Assembly (NCBI GenBank): GCA_949300325.1
Contig: CASGDQ010000017.1
Location: forward strand, 62,001-126,000
DNA length: 64,000 nucleotides
Origin: an uncultured Spirochaetales bacterium
Lineage (GTDB): Bacteria > Spirochaetota > Spirochaetia > Sphaerochaetales > Sphaerochaetaceae
Direction: 5' to 3'
Below the pieces are notes generated by a model. That model had not been told where the DNA came from. It worked only from the letters and a program-made list of their open reading frames with translations, and did not search any database. A program made the translations under genes and the position numbers. This document shows positions 1 through 9,821 of this stretch, piece after piece. The first letter of the stretch is position 1, and each line of letters opens with the position of its first letter.

Positions 1-2718
1 ATAAAACCTGTCATTGGTTTTTATCACAATCCTCGAAGAGGATACCTCCCCTTCAAAAAGCACATCGAACACCTCCTCTTCATAAGAAACGCAGCTTTCA
101 ATAAGCGCCCTCTCATAAAGGGCCGCCATATTCCCCTTCTCGCTGCTCCGTTCTTTATCGGACATTATCACAACAAGATGGGAGGAGGCGCGAGTAAGGG
201 CGACATAAAGGATCCTCTTCATCTCCGCATCCTCTCTCAGTCTCCTATATCTAGAGAAGATGAGCCTTTTGATATTCGCACCTTCGGAGGAATCTATTGC
301 AAAGAACGGAACAACCGGATCATCGATCGCAATCCCCTTTTCTGGGACAGTAGAGGTGGTGACCCCGCATACAAATACAATGGGGAACTCAAGGCCCTTG
401 GACTTATGTATCGTCATCAGCTTTACTCCATCTGCTTTCAGATGAAGAAGATTGACATCCATCCGTCCACGCGCTTGTACGACATTCTTTATGTAGGAAA
501 GGAATTCCACCAGACCGCCCTTTTCCTTCGCCGTCTCCCAGATATACTCATAATGCTCCTCGAAGGAAGAGAGCTCGGGGTTGGCGCTTATGTAGGAAAA
601 ATACCCGCCCTGGTAATAAAGATGGCTCACAAGCTGCTCGATCGGCAGGCGGGAGGCCATGATCCTCAACTCCGAATAAAGGGATGAGGCTGCTTCGAAT
701 CGGGCTTTATCCTTACCAGAAAGGCCTTCCGGGACAGTTGAGAAACAATCGTAAGGAAGCTCGTAGGAATCCTTGAACGAAGAGAAGAACAGCAGGGCCT
801 TGTCGGAGATCCTTGCAAAAGGCCCCCTGAGGACATTGAAATAGCATTCCTTATCCCTCGGCTGCACCAAAAGGTTCAGAAAGCTGTAAAAATCGCTTAT
901 CATGGCCTCCACGGTTATCGAGGTGCTCTCGACTATCGTATAAGGTATTCCTCTGCGCCTGAAAGCCTTCTCAAGCGGAATCTGGCTGGAGGAATTGCGA
1001 TAGAGGATCGCAATATCATCAAAGCCGGGGCGGCGGGGCCCGTCCGGGGAGGAAATGAGATAATCATCGGATGAGATCATCACATTTATCTTATCTGCGA
1101 TATACTCAGCCTCGTTCTCAGTCCATCTCAGATTCTCCTCATCAGTCTCCTCTTCTCTCATCTTTGAATGTGCAAAGACTATCTTAGGAATAATCCCTTC
1201 GCTTGCTTTTCTGCTTCCTATCCTTTCCGCCTCTGCCTCATACCTGTCATCTTTTTTATATTTTGAAATGGCTCTCTTTAAAAGGCACTCAAGCTCCGCA
1301 TCCCCTTCCCCTTTTTCGCTTTCATAAGAGAAGGCGCATCTGAAAAGCCCGTTGTAATGCTCGATGAGCCCCGGCTCTGAGCGGTAGTTGGTGCCCATGG
1401 AAAAAACATTTCCGCCTATCGAGGCTATTTCATCCTTCAGGCTGTTGAACACGGAGACATCGGCTCCTCGGAAAAGATATATGGACTGCTTCGCATCGCC
1501 GACGAAAAAGAGCTTGGAATCATCAAGGTCCTGGACTGAAGGCACCCCTTGCCCATTTAGCTCCTCCTTTTCAGAGAGGATGTACAAAAGCTCCTTCTGA
1601 CGGATGGAGTCGTCCTGGAACTCGTCGATCATTATGTATTTGAACTTATGCTTGTAATAGGAGCGCACATGCCTGTTTTCCTTGAGTATCCTTATTGCAA
1701 GGGCCTCGACATCCTTGAAGGTAAGCGCGCCAAGCTTACTTTTCTCTTTTCCAAGACGATCAAGGAATATCCCGAAGAGCTTGAAATAGCTGCTCTGCGC
1801 CTCATCCTCCCTAAGCTCGATGATCGAAATGAGAAGAGGATAGAGCGCATTATAGCACTTTGCCACAGCCTTGATCTCGTCGGATCTATCCTTTTTCGCT
1901 CCTCTGGTTGCAAAGCCTCTTTTGAGCCCTATTGCCACCAGGCTGCGATAATCCCCTTTTTTTATGCAATCAGCAAGCCTTTCATGATACGCGGGGCTTG
2001 CTTCATCAAGGAATTCTGGAAGACTCGATGTGAGCATTTCGCTCTTTCCTAAAATAGCAAGAAGCTGGATGAGACGGGATGCTATATCCTCTTCGAGAAA
2101 AGAAAGGAGTGAATAGAACATCTTGCTCTGCTCACTCTCTTCAAAAGTTGAAAGGAGGTCGAATCTTTCATCGAGAAGAGAAAACACTCCTCCAGAAAGA
2201 TCCACAGGATTGAATATCCTGCATAAAGAGGTCATCAGCTCCCCGTAATCGGCAAAAAGCGATGTGGTGACGTTTTTTATCAGCCTGGCTCTCTCGTCTG
2301 CATCGAGGATTGTAAAATCACGGGATATACCATATCGCATGCTGTCTGTTCTAGCAATTTCAGCAACAAAAGAATCGATTGTGGAGATATGCGCCTTACT
2401 AAAGGCTCTGACTTCCTTTTCAAGGGAAGGAAAATACGGGGCAAGGGTTTTTATAAGGCGGAATATGCGCTCATACATTTCGGCTGCGGCCTTCTTTGTG
2501 AACGTGAGCGTCAGTATCTCGTCAACCCCCGCCCTCCTTTTTTCATCCTCGACAAGAAGAAGCCTCAAAAAACGATAGGAAAGGACTGTGGTCTTACCGC
2601 TGCCGGCGCCGGCTGAGACCACCGTGGCCTTGTCGGAATAGACGACATCATGCTGCTCACGGCTCAAAGCCCTAGGATTGAGATTGGAAGAAAGAAAATC
2701 CTCGAACGTCCTCATCAT
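1..2718 (-). CDS. addA: AddA/RecB-like UvrD-family helicase, 3' end outside window
   Basis: Superfamily 1 DNA helicase, the likely motor subunit of an AddAB-type double-strand-break repair enzyme. Translating the minus strand shows Walker A (SAGAGSGKT) near residue 38, QDDSIRQ with GDAKQSIYLFRGAD (motifs II/III), NYRSEPGLIEHYN (motif IV), MTIHKSKGLEFP (motif V) and ILYVALTRA (motif VI), in that order. The frame stays open for 906 codons to the window edge, so any C-terminal nuclease domain is unseen. The ATG at 2718 overlaps the stop of the AddB-like gene (ATGA), which indicates translational coupling; a second in-frame ATG follows directly. The AddA name rests on the partner gene and motif order; another UvrD/RecB paralogue is possible. 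Confidence 0.88.
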   Translation of the reverse strand, partial: MMRTFEDFLSSNLNPRALSREQHDVVYSDKATVVSAGAGSGKTTVLSYRFLRLLLVEDEKRRAGVDEILTLTFTKKAAAEMYERIFRLIKTLAPYFPSLEKEVRAFSKAHISTIDSFVAEIARTDSMRYGISRDFTILDADERARLIKNVTTSLFADYGELMTSLCRIFNPVDLSGGVFSLLDERFDLLSTFEESEQSKMFYSLLSFLEEDIASRLIQLLAILGKSEMLTSSLPEFLDEASPAYHERLADCIKKGDYRSLVAIGLKRGFATRGAKKDRSDEIKAVAKCYNALYPLLISIIELREDEAQSSYFKLFGIFLDRLGKEKSKLGALTFKDVEALAIRILKENRHVRSYYKHKFKYIMIDEFQDDSIRQKELLYILSEKEELNGQGVPSVQDLDDSKLFFVGDAKQSIYLFRGADVSVFNSLKDEIASIGGNVFSMGTNYRSEPGLIEHYNGLFRCAFSYESEKGEGDAELECLLKRAISKYKKDDRYEAEAERIGSRKASEGIIPKIVFAHSKMREEETDEENLRWTENEAEYIADKINVMISSDDYLISSPDGPRRPGFDDIAILYRNSSSQIPLEKAFRRRGIPYTIVESTSITVEAMISDFYSFLNLLVQPRDKECYFNVLRGPFARISDKALLFFSSFKDSYELPYDCFSTVPEGLSGKDKARFEAASSLYSELRIMASRLPIEQLVSHLYYQGGYFSYISANPELSSFEEHYEYIWETAKEKGGLVEFLSYIKNVVQARGRMDVNLLHLKADGVKLMTIHKSKGLEFPIVFVCGVTTSTVPEKGIAIDDPVVPFFAIDSSEGANIKRLIFSRYRRLREDAEMKRILYVALTRASSHLVVIMSDKERSSEKGNMAALYERALIESCVSYEEEVFDVLFEGEVSSSRIVIKTNDRFY

Positions 2719-5345
2719 CTTACGAAATACCTCCTTCTGCAGCTTGCCTTGAAGCGGCAGGCCTGGCAGCTTTTATATGTGTTGACCGCCTTGAACCTGC
2801 CTTGCTCTATGCCTTCGACATCCTCTGCTATCCTTTCATTACGCTCCTCATCGCTCAAAAAGCTCTTCTTTTTGACAAGGCCTTTTGAGAATATTGCGTA
2901 AAGAGAATCGGAGAAATCCATATCGCAGAAGGAAGATGAGAGAAGAAGGCGGTATATGTCGAACTGAAGCGTATCTCCCTTAGGCTCAGAACTCTTGTAG
3001 TCGATTATCGTGAGACGGCCCTCCGGATCCTGGACAAGAAGATCGATGAATCCTTCAAATAGGATCCCGTCCAAACTGGCACTGCCCTTCCATTCGCTTT
3101 CAAATGTACACCCAGGCCTCTTTATTCCCTCTAAAAGAGAAACGAGGTTGTCCCTGTAGCGGGAGACGATATATGCCCTCATCTGTTCTGTAAGCACAGG
3201 CACATCGGGGGAAACCGGGACAGCCTCCCCGTTCCGGTCCACCTTCATTCCCCTTTGCCACAAATCAAGCTCCCTATCAAGCAGTGCGGGCACAACAGAT
3301 GGAGCATCGAACGAGGGAGAATCGACATAAAGCTCGCATACCCTGTGCAGACGCTGCCCGATTTCTCCCGCAGGGTATTCCTCCACATCGTATTTCCTGA
3401 CACGGTCCAGACCGTAGATATACCTTAGGGCGTAAAAGTAAGGGCATTTCTCATAACAGTCCAGTTGCGTATAGGAGAAGGTCCATCTTCTCCTGTTCAG
3501 GCTATCAAGCGGCATCAGCATGTCCTCGGCAAGATCCTCAGCCCGGGATGGAACATCGAGGCTGGTAAGCAAAGCCCTCTCATATCCGCTTTTCTGAACA
3601 GGATAAATTTCATACCCTTCAAGGCCATCCTTATTTATATTCGCCATGTCGGCATAGGAATCCAGCAGCTTTGACGAAGGACGGACAGCATCCAGATCCA
3701 GAAGAGGAATCGCAGAACCGGTATAAAGCTCAAAAGAAGCAGAAAGATGAACATAATCGCTTGCAAGATAATATGAAGAGAGCATCGGGAGAGTGAAATC
3801 TCCGCACTCCCTTTCTCCTTCCGTCTCATAATCCGACAAGAAAGGCGCACGCTTCAGCACACACCTCGCCTCGCCCTCGTTGAGACCGGCTATGAAGTGG
3901 TGCCGCGCCTTCACCCCGAGCGCCTGGCCAAGCGGATAGATCCGCACCCCCTCCCCCTTGTCCTGAGGAACATATACCGTGTTCTCAAGCACCTTCAAGA
4001 ACAATGGAAAAAGCTGTCCTGAATAAGAAAAGCCTGCCTTCTCCATGCTCTCGAGCGAAGAGGAGAACGCCATGAGCGTCCTAATGATGAAGGAAAAGAC
4101 ATCCTCATCATTTTTTCTAAGGCGGATTTCAAGAGCAAGGGATTCCTTTTTCCTCTCGTCCTTCTCTTCTTCCATCGCCTTCTCGAGATAAAGCCTCTCA
4201 TCCTCAGGGAAATTGAACTGAGAAGGGGATAAAAGCTTCTCCAGAAGGGATTTTATCTGATTGACAAGCCTTTTTGCGCTTTTTGCGGCATAAATCCCTT
4301 CAAGATAATGCTGAAGATCCCTGTACACAAAAGAGCTGCGCACGGAAAGGAACCTGTCCGGATCCTCCCTATAGCTTACATTCCGCTCTATTGCAGAGAG
4401 TATGAAATCCCTCACCTTGGCGCAATCCGCAAAAGGAAAGGATGGATTTAGAAAGAACTTCTTCATCTCCTCCAGGCTGTAGTTGTTGTCGTGTATCTCA
4501 GAAAGGGATTTGAAGAAAACACCTGCTGGATACTCAAGAGGGCTTTTGCCTCGCATCTTCACAATAGGAATCGAAAACAGCCACGCTTCCCTTTCCATAT
4601 AAGGGAGGATCCTCTCGTATGAAGGAGTGGAAATCACGATATCCGACGGATCGACGCCGCCAGAAGGCTCCACAAGATGGCGTATTTCTAATAATAGGCT
4701 GCGTATCTCCTGCTTTTCGTTATCATATACGCTCAATTTTCCAGGAGTGGTTCTGCTGAAGGAAAGGATCTCGATATTCGTCCTATCCTCGATTTTTGAA
4801 AGGAAATCGGCTATATGCGCATCAGCATCGCTGAAGGCGATATAGCACTTCGTCTTTAAATTGTTTTCAAAACCATATTTTATGAACGCAGGCTCATATA
4901 ATCCGCATTTCTCAAGAAAGGCGATATATTCTTTGTAAATGAATGAAATATCCTTTTTGAGCGGTGTATAAGAATAATCAAGGCCATCCTCCAAATCCTT
5001 AAGCAGGGAGGATATGAAATCCGTCATCCTTTCATCGGGAACATAGTTTTGCGATAAAGGAAAGAAATAAGGCAGCTTTTCTTTGCATTTTTCAACCAAG
5101 AAAGCGGAAAAGAGCATCCGGGATGCTTCATCAACAGGCCTTTTAGATGCCCTCGAGGGATAAAAGAGCTCCTTGAAACGGTCAAAAGAAAGCATGCTGC
5201 TGCTCAGGACTGCAGATCTTGAGGGATTTTCCGAAGACGAGAGAACGTATTCAGAAAGCACGCTGCGTGTGGCATCTTCGGTAGGAAGGACCACTGTCCC
5301 ACCCTCATCGAGTATGGAAAAAATCTTGCTATAAAAAACATCCAT
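2715..5345 (-). CDS. addB: AddB-like PD-(D/E)XK exonuclease subunit
   Basis: An 876-residue partner of the downstream helicase. The C-terminal third holds a RecB/AddB-type nuclease: a cysteine in CYEKCPYFYALRYIYG near residue 635, the catalytic core GFIDLL...LTIIDYKSS near 770-790, and a terminal cluster C860-x2-C863-x5-C869. This one-plus-three cysteine layout is the iron-sulfur staple known from AddB. The N-terminal two thirds is a degenerate helicase-like region with no intact Walker A visible. On the minus strand TATAAG ends six bases before the ATG and no ribosome binding site is seen, so the mRNA may be leaderless. It heads a two-gene operon with addA. Confidence 0.85.
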   Translation of the reverse strand: MDVFYSKIFSILDEGGTVVLPTEDATRSVLSEYVLSSSENPSRSAVLSSSMLSFDRFKELFYPSRASKRPVDEASRMLFSAFLVEKCKEKLPYFFPLSQNYVPDERMTDFISSLLKDLEDGLDYSYTPLKKDISFIYKEYIAFLEKCGLYEPAFIKYGFENNLKTKCYIAFSDADAHIADFLSKIEDRTNIEILSFSRTTPGKLSVYDNEKQEIRSLLLEIRHLVEPSGGVDPSDIVISTPSYERILPYMEREAWLFSIPIVKMRGKSPLEYPAGVFFKSLSEIHDNNYSLEEMKKFFLNPSFPFADCAKVRDFILSAIERNVSYREDPDRFLSVRSSFVYRDLQHYLEGIYAAKSAKRLVNQIKSLLEKLLSPSQFNFPEDERLYLEKAMEEEKDERKKESLALEIRLRKNDEDVFSFIIRTLMAFSSSLESMEKAGFSYSGQLFPLFLKVLENTVYVPQDKGEGVRIYPLGQALGVKARHHFIAGLNEGEARCVLKRAPFLSDYETEGERECGDFTLPMLSSYYLASDYVHLSASFELYTGSAIPLLDLDAVRPSSKLLDSYADMANINKDGLEGYEIYPVQKSGYERALLTSLDVPSRAEDLAEDMLMPLDSLNRRRWTFSYTQLDCYEKCPYFYALRYIYGLDRVRKYDVEEYPAGEIGQRLHRVCELYVDSPSFDAPSVVPALLDRELDLWQRGMKVDRNGEAVPVSPDVPVLTEQMRAYIVSRYRDNLVSLLEGIKRPGCTFESEWKGSASLDGILFEGFIDLLVQDPEGRLTIIDYKSSEPKGDTLQFDIYRLLLSSSFCDMDFSDSLYAIFSKGLVKKKSFLSDEERNERIAEDVEGIEQGRFKAVNTYKSCQACRFKASCRRRYFVR

Positions 5346-5390
5346 GCTTTTCTTATAGCATATCGCAGAAGAAAATGATAACTTTCTCTC

Positions 5391-6221
5391 ATGGAAAAAA
5401 AATCATGCGGGAAATACATCCTGCTCATCCTATCGCTTTTCGTTCTGGGATATATTGTCTCTCCGACCATATTGATACTCTTTTCTGCTATCTTCGAAAT
5501 GTATGGATGCAAGGTGGACAATTATATCGTAATGCTCGCCCCGTATGTCCTTTCGATTATGCTTTTTGCTCTTATTGCCAGAGCTTGCAAGACAAGATTG
5601 AAAAAAGAGCTGGACCCAAAAGAGGGGGGATTCAGGACAAGCCTTTTCTTTTTCGCCCTCCTATTGATGCTCTTTTTTCAGCTTTCTTCGCTCATGCTGC
5701 CCATATACCAAAAGATCAGGAATACTGAAAGCACCGGCTTTATCCTTTATTCTGCAATTGTGGCGCTATTGACGATACCGTTCCAGACCCTTTTCGAGGA
5801 ACTGCTTTACCGGATACTGCCGCTGAGGCTGATAGGAGACGGAAAAATCGAAAGCTCTGGAAAGAGCATGCTGATCATAGTACTGTTCTCACTGGCCTTC
5901 ATGCTCATGCATATTGGCAATCCGGAGATAAAAAGATACGGCCATATCCTTCTGCTTTACTATTTCCTTTCTGGCATTATGCTGGGACTCTTCATGATTT
6001 TCTCAAAAGGTGTTGAAATATCCTGGGCATATCATTTAGCGATCAATCTATATGGTGCGATCATAGCCTCCTCTGAATCGGGAGTTCTCGGAAACAGGAC
6101 TTTTTTCATCCTGGAAAGTAACCATGCCGTTGCGCAAAGCTTTATATCTTTGATTCTTTCCTCCGCACTCATGCTATATCTGATATATATCGGACGGAGA
6201 AAAAATCTTTTCTCATTATGA
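5391..6221 (+). CDS. CPBP-family intramembrane metalloprotease (CAAX/Abi type)
   Basis: A 276-residue polytopic membrane protein with hydrophobic segments from residue 9 onward. The family motif EExxxR is present (E136, E137, R141 in LFEELLYR), followed by the family histidines in MHIGN (H174) and WAYHLAINL (H215). These are the expected zinc/catalytic residues of CPBP glutamic/metallo-proteases of the inner membrane. The substrate cannot be told. It is divergent from addB and ends 10 bp before the nuclease gene, so it may be co-transcribed with it. No strong Shine-Dalgarno precedes the ATG. Confidence 0.85.
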   Translation: MEKKSCGKYILLILSLFVLGYIVSPTILILFSAIFEMYGCKVDNYIVMLAPYVLSIMLFALIARACKTRLKKELDPKEGGFRTSLFFFALLLMLFFQLSSLMLPIYQKIRNTESTGFILYSAIVALLTIPFQTLFEELLYRILPLRLIGDGKIESSGKSMLIIVLFSLAFMLMHIGNPEIKRYGHILLLYYFLSGIMLGLFMIFSKGVEISWAYHLAINLYGAIIASSESGVLGNRTFFILESNHAVAQSFISLILSSALMLYLIYIGRRKNLFSL

Positions 6222-6231
6222 TGGAGATGTC

Positions 6232-7239
6232 ATGGCTAAAAAGAAGATGACGAAAAAAACCAAGAAATTTTTCAAGAGCATCGCAGTAACGCTTCTTGTC
6301 ATTGTGGTCCTCTTTATCGCAATGTGCTTCGTATCCGGCACAGAAGAAGATAACAGCAGCATTCTTCCCGATGGTACGATCACGAATCTCGAGCTGCCGG
6401 CACCCGTGGAGGGCGAGCAGATAATCAGGCACACCGGATACACCCTCTCATACAACGAAAAATACGAGCTACCAAGCTATGTCGCATACGAGCTGACAAG
6501 AAACGAGGTGCTCGGTGGAGAAGAAAGAGAGGATAATTTCCGCGAAGACCCGGCAGTAAGGACCGGCTCTGCAACCCTCGCCGATTACCGCGGAAGCGGA
6601 TATGACAGAGGTCATCTTGCTCCGGCTGCAGATTTCAAATGGTCTGCGGAGGCGATGAGCGACACATTCTTCATGTCCAACATGTCACCGCAGGATCCGA
6701 GCTTCAACCGCGGGATCTGGGCTGATCTGGAGGCGGCGGTGCGGGTCATGGCCTATGAAAACGGAAAAGTGTACGTTGTCACTGGTCCGGTGCTCACAGA
6801 CGGCCCGTACGAGACGATAGGGAAAAACGAGGTGGCCGTCCCCAAGAGGTTCTACAAGGTCGTTCTCGATTATACCGAGCCGGAGATAAAGGCCATCGGA
6901 TTCATCCTTGACAACGAAGGCTCGTCAAAAAGCCTTGAGAGCTTCGCAGTAAGCGTGGACGAGGTGGAGAGGGTTACGGGGCTTGACTTCTACCCCGCTC
7001 TGCCGGATGACCAGGAGGAGATCATAGAATCGAAATTCAACACCTCCCAATGGTCATTCAAGACAACCCTTCCAAAAGATGCCAGCCCCGATGACAGCAT
7101 CGCCGAAGGCTATGTCACCGGAGGAAGCGAAAAAGATAAATACCTTGATATGATCCTTTCATACATGTACAAGCTCAAGGAGCTGGTATTCGAATATACC
7201 GGCACAGAAGATATTGCAAAGAAGTTCGGACTGCTTTAA
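6232..7239 (+). CDS. Exported DNA/RNA non-specific endonuclease (NucA/EndoG type)
   Basis: A 335-residue protein with a basic N-terminus (KKKMTKKTKK) and one transmembrane or signal segment at about residues 20-38, so the nuclease faces the periplasm. The core holds YDRGHLAPAADF (D125-R126-G127-H128, the His being the general base) and MSNMSPQDPSFNRGIW about 20 residues later, whose Asn is the metal ligand. That is the beta-beta-alpha metal fold of the NUC family. It may serve in nucleic-acid scavenging. The last 4 bp overlap the convergent DUF3795 gene. No immunity gene is adjacent, which argues against a toxin role. Confidence 0.9.
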   Translation: MAKKKMTKKTKKFFKSIAVTLLVIVVLFIAMCFVSGTEEDNSSILPDGTITNLELPAPVEGEQIIRHTGYTLSYNEKYELPSYVAYELTRNEVLGGEEREDNFREDPAVRTGSATLADYRGSGYDRGHLAPAADFKWSAEAMSDTFFMSNMSPQDPSFNRGIWADLEAAVRVMAYENGKVYVVTGPVLTDGPYETIGKNEVAVPKRFYKVVLDYTEPEIKAIGFILDNEGSSKSLESFAVSVDEVERVTGLDFYPALPDDQEEIIESKFNTSQWSFKTTLPKDASPDDSIAEGYVTGGSEKDKYLDMILSYMYKLKELVFEYTGTEDIAKKFGLL

Positions 7240-7661
7240 ACCTTTTTGCTTTTCAAGCAATGTATGCAAAAAGCTTTATGCACAGTCTTCAATTTACCAC
7301 AGCCAGGGCATCGATGCTTTTCTTCCTGCACTCTTATCAGAGCATCGGGGCCCTGTTCTTTTATTATCAGAAGATTCTCGAGCATGCTCATCCCATAACG
7401 ATTCTTATAGCGCTCATCGAGACGCTTGAGACGAAGACAAGGATACTTTTCACATTCAAAGCAATAGGAATCCTTTTTCAAACAGGCTTTGATCGAGCAG
7501 CTGAGACATGCCTTGCGGCTGCTTCCGATACGGCAGCCCTTACAGGAAAGCCCCATACCCTGATAGGCCTGGCATAAGGCGCAATCCATTCCACATGGGG
7601 CGAAAAGGGAAATACGGTACGAACTGTTTGAATATTCTTCTGTATCCATTTCAATCAGCAT
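7236..7661 (-). CDS. Cysteine-rich DUF3795-type protein
   Basis: A 141-residue soluble protein with about 18 cysteines in CxxC-like pairs: APCGMDCALCQAY, CKGCRIG, CLSCSIKAC, CFECEKYPC and a C-terminal CPGCGK/CIHCLK pair. The APCG(I/M)xC..C start is typical of DUF3795, whose function is unknown; zinc or iron-sulfur binding is likely. A second DUF3795 module occurs at 42597-43142, fused to a helix-hairpin-helix domain. It is a single gene, convergent with the nuclease gene. Confidence 0.75.
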   Translation of the reverse strand: MLIEMDTEEYSNSSYRISLFAPCGMDCALCQAYQGMGLSCKGCRIGSSRKACLSCSIKACLKKDSYCFECEKYPCLRLKRLDERYKNRYGMSMLENLLIIKEQGPDALIRVQEEKHRCPGCGKLKTVHKAFCIHCLKSKKV

Positions 7662-7697
7662 AACATGAATGTAAATGAACTTTTAAGAAAGTTTCTT

Positions 7698-8189
7698 TTA
7701 AAAGATATATTCCGGATGTATATATTTTTTTACCCGTTCGAAATCTGAAGGGACAGGAGTTCTCCACATCCTGCCGGATGTAAAACCGCAAAAGCTCAAA
7801 CGTTCAAAAATATTGCTGCAGGAACAGAAATCGGATTTGAAATCCTTGTTTGAACGGCTTTCCGTTATTTCTTTTACTGCCTTCACCCTCATGCAGGACC
7901 GTTTTATCTCATCCTCAAAATCATATACCTGTGGAAGACAGATAACTCTTGCCCCCATCTTTTCCGTCTCAATGATATTTTTGAGCAACACTCCCGGCCC
8001 CTTGTCAACATCAAAAATGAATACGACAACAACATCCAGTCCAAGAGTATGGATGCGGGATGCAAGCAGATTTTGAACAGCATTGAAAACATCTACTTTG
8101 CCAGGGCGCACAATACCATTTTTTTGCAAGGCTTTTATAAAAACCTTTTCACATTTACCTTCCACATAGTAGTGTATTTTCCTGCTCAT
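7698..8189 (-). CDS. Small TOPRIM-domain protein paired with an ATPase (putative defence)
   Basis: A 163-residue protein with the TOPRIM hallmarks: HYYVEGKCEK near the N-terminus (E10) and the metal-binding acidic pair in FIFDVDKG (D60, D62). It follows an SMC-like ATPase gene with a 4-bp ATGA overlap, so the two are translationally coupled. ATPase plus TOPRIM partners resemble the AbiL/RloA-RloB and OLD-like anti-phage systems. The size is small and little remains after the TOPRIM core, so it may be a minimal nuclease or a regulatory subunit. Defence function is inferred from architecture only. Confidence 0.68.
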   Translation of the reverse strand: MSRKIHYYVEGKCEKVFIKALQKNGIVRPGKVDVFNAVQNLLASRIHTLGLDVVVVFIFDVDKGPGVLLKNIIETEKMGARVICLPQVYDFEDEIKRSCMRVKAVKEITESRSNKDFKSDFCSCSNIFERLSFCGFTSGRMWRTPVPSDFERVKKYIHPEYIF

Positions 8190-9379
8190 GATTCCTCCAT
8201 CAGAGAATCTATTTCATCCAGCAGATCTTCATCAGGCAGAGAATCGAACTCATCATTCTCAAATGACATGCGAAGGTTTTTATTCTTGTTCTTTATGACA
8301 TCTCCTGCGGATAAAGCTGTGATTATGGCTTTTTTATCCACTATCCGTTTTTTGAGAAAAATGAAAGAATGCTTTGGAAAATTCATATCAAGAACATCCG
8401 TATTATGAGTAGTGAAGAACAGCTGGCTGTCCGGCCCCAGATGAAAGGACATCATCCCTAGAATACGTTTTTCTATATCGCTCTGAATAAATGGGAACTT
8501 CTCATCAATGTAGAAGATATCGGACTTCCTCATGAGAATCATAGCCAGCGCCACCGCTATTGAAACACCATCAGTGGTTCCGGTTGACAGCTTCTCCTTT
8601 GAAAGAAGTTTTCCGCTTTGGATGATGATCTCATCCCTTCCTCGTCTTATCAAATAGGAATCTGCCAATTCTTTTGATACCACCACATCCTCGATAGAAG
8701 GATCAAGCGTGATAAGCAAAGCTCTAAGAATGGTTCTGAATTTCTCGCGTTCACCTGGGCCATCAAACAAATCCATTTTCATCAAAGAGGCGGACGCTGA
8801 TGTGAAAAACATCGTAAGCTCCTTGAAATCCTTACGCACCTCATCGATATTCAGGCTGAAATTCCTAATACCTTCTCCATAAGGGGAAGCTGATTCCATA
8901 CAGAAAAAAGCTCCGCGAAAAGGCTTTTGCAAATCAATATTAAGCCGTCTTGCAGCGCTCTCATACGAATCCCTGACACTTATGGTTGTATAGCAGTTGG
9001 ATAAATAAAGCATAGGCGCTCTTGAGCCGTCCCTTCTTGCGTCGCAAGTGCAGTGGATGCGCACCAGCCTGTTTCCACTTCCGACATAATCCAGAACAAA
9101 GTAAGCCGTACGTGATGGATCATCGACCATTTTTACAAGGGAGGAACCATTTCCAGCTGCAATAAAATCGAATACAGCCTCAAACATGCGCCCCAATGCG
9201 GTCTTTCCTGTGGCATTCGAACCCATTATTATATTTATCTTCTTGTATCGGAAATTAGGCATTCCTGCAATATGTTCTTCTTCTAAAGCAGATCCGACAA
9301 TCTTCTTCGGATAGCTGAAATCGATACAGAAATCATTAAAGCATAAGAAGTTGTCCGCAATAAACCGCATTATCACCAT
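8186..9379 (-). CDS. ABC/SMC-like AAA ATPase of a two-gene defence-type operon
   Basis: A 397-residue ATPase. Walker A is GSNATGKT (residues 53-60), preceded by the N-terminal beta strand RFIADNFLCFNDF typical of RecF/AAA_15 proteins. Later come an ABC-like signature region (LSTGTTDG), Walker B DIFYIDEKF and the switch FFTTHNTDVL. The start at 9379 has a good ribosome binding site (AGGAG, 7 bp upstream). The leader contains an 8-bp inverted repeat (9397-9419). The gene is translationally coupled to the TOPRIM gene. In such systems the ATPase usually senses or gates the nuclease; that role is inferred here. Confidence 0.72.
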   Translation of the reverse strand: MVIMRFIADNFLCFNDFCIDFSYPKKIVGSALEEEHIAGMPNFRYKKINIIMGSNATGKTALGRMFEAVFDFIAAGNGSSLVKMVDDPSRTAYFVLDYVGSGNRLVRIHCTCDARRDGSRAPMLYLSNCYTTISVRDSYESAARRLNIDLQKPFRGAFFCMESASPYGEGIRNFSLNIDEVRKDFKELTMFFTSASASLMKMDLFDGPGEREKFRTILRALLITLDPSIEDVVVSKELADSYLIRRGRDEIIIQSGKLLSKEKLSTGTTDGVSIAVALAMILMRKSDIFYIDEKFPFIQSDIEKRILGMMSFHLGPDSQLFFTTHNTDVLDMNFPKHSFIFLKKRIVDKKAIITALSAGDVIKNKNKNLRMSFENDEFDSLPDEDLLDEIDSLMEES

Positions 9380-9821
9380 TTTACATCTCCTGTGTATTAG
9401 ATTTAAAAATAAAATCTAATATGCAATACTCATACCGTATTATATATCTATATAAAGTAAATGCCACAAGATTATTTTTTGGACAAACTGCAATATAAAA
9501 TAAAAATGCATAAACTCGAGAGGCATGAATGCTATGAAAGCTGCAGCATCGATATGGATAGCAGAAACATATAACAACTCTGCAATAGCAAACACTTTCT
9601 TTGCTCATTATCTCAAACCTTCCAGAAGGCTCCATAAGCTTAAAATATTTCAATTTCCCAATATGCATGCCGCCGCCGAAGGTCTCCAAAACCGATCAGA
9701 AGGCGGACGGACGGAGCTGACGAGAAAAAGGAAAGCATGTTCTTCTTTTCCCATATTGAAGTGCGGCTGCTGCTTCATATGATTCATTCTGTCCACATCA
9801 ATTTGCAAAGAGGAAATCAGC
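9380..9821. other. Non-coding or decayed stretch between two accessory ATPase genes
   Basis: About 440 bp with no convincing gene. Open frames of about 100 and 85 codons exist on the two strands, but they lack a ribosome binding site and have cysteine/tyrosine-rich, unstructured translations. The part nearest 9379 is AT-rich and should hold the promoter and leader of the ATPase/TOPRIM operon. Confidence 0.5.
9397..9419 (-). promoter_or_regulatory. Inverted repeat in the leader of the ATPase/TOPRIM operon
   Basis: TTAGATTT and AAATCTAA are perfect 8-bp arms around a 7-base A-rich centre, 18 bp upstream of the ATPase start. It could be a repressor operator or a weak mRNA hairpin. No T-tract follows, so it is not a classical terminator. 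Confidence 0.4.

Noticed and set aside
9381..9782. Open frames of 85-102 codons on either strand between the two ATPase genes
   Set aside because: No ribosome binding site, odd composition and no domain; treated as non-coding.
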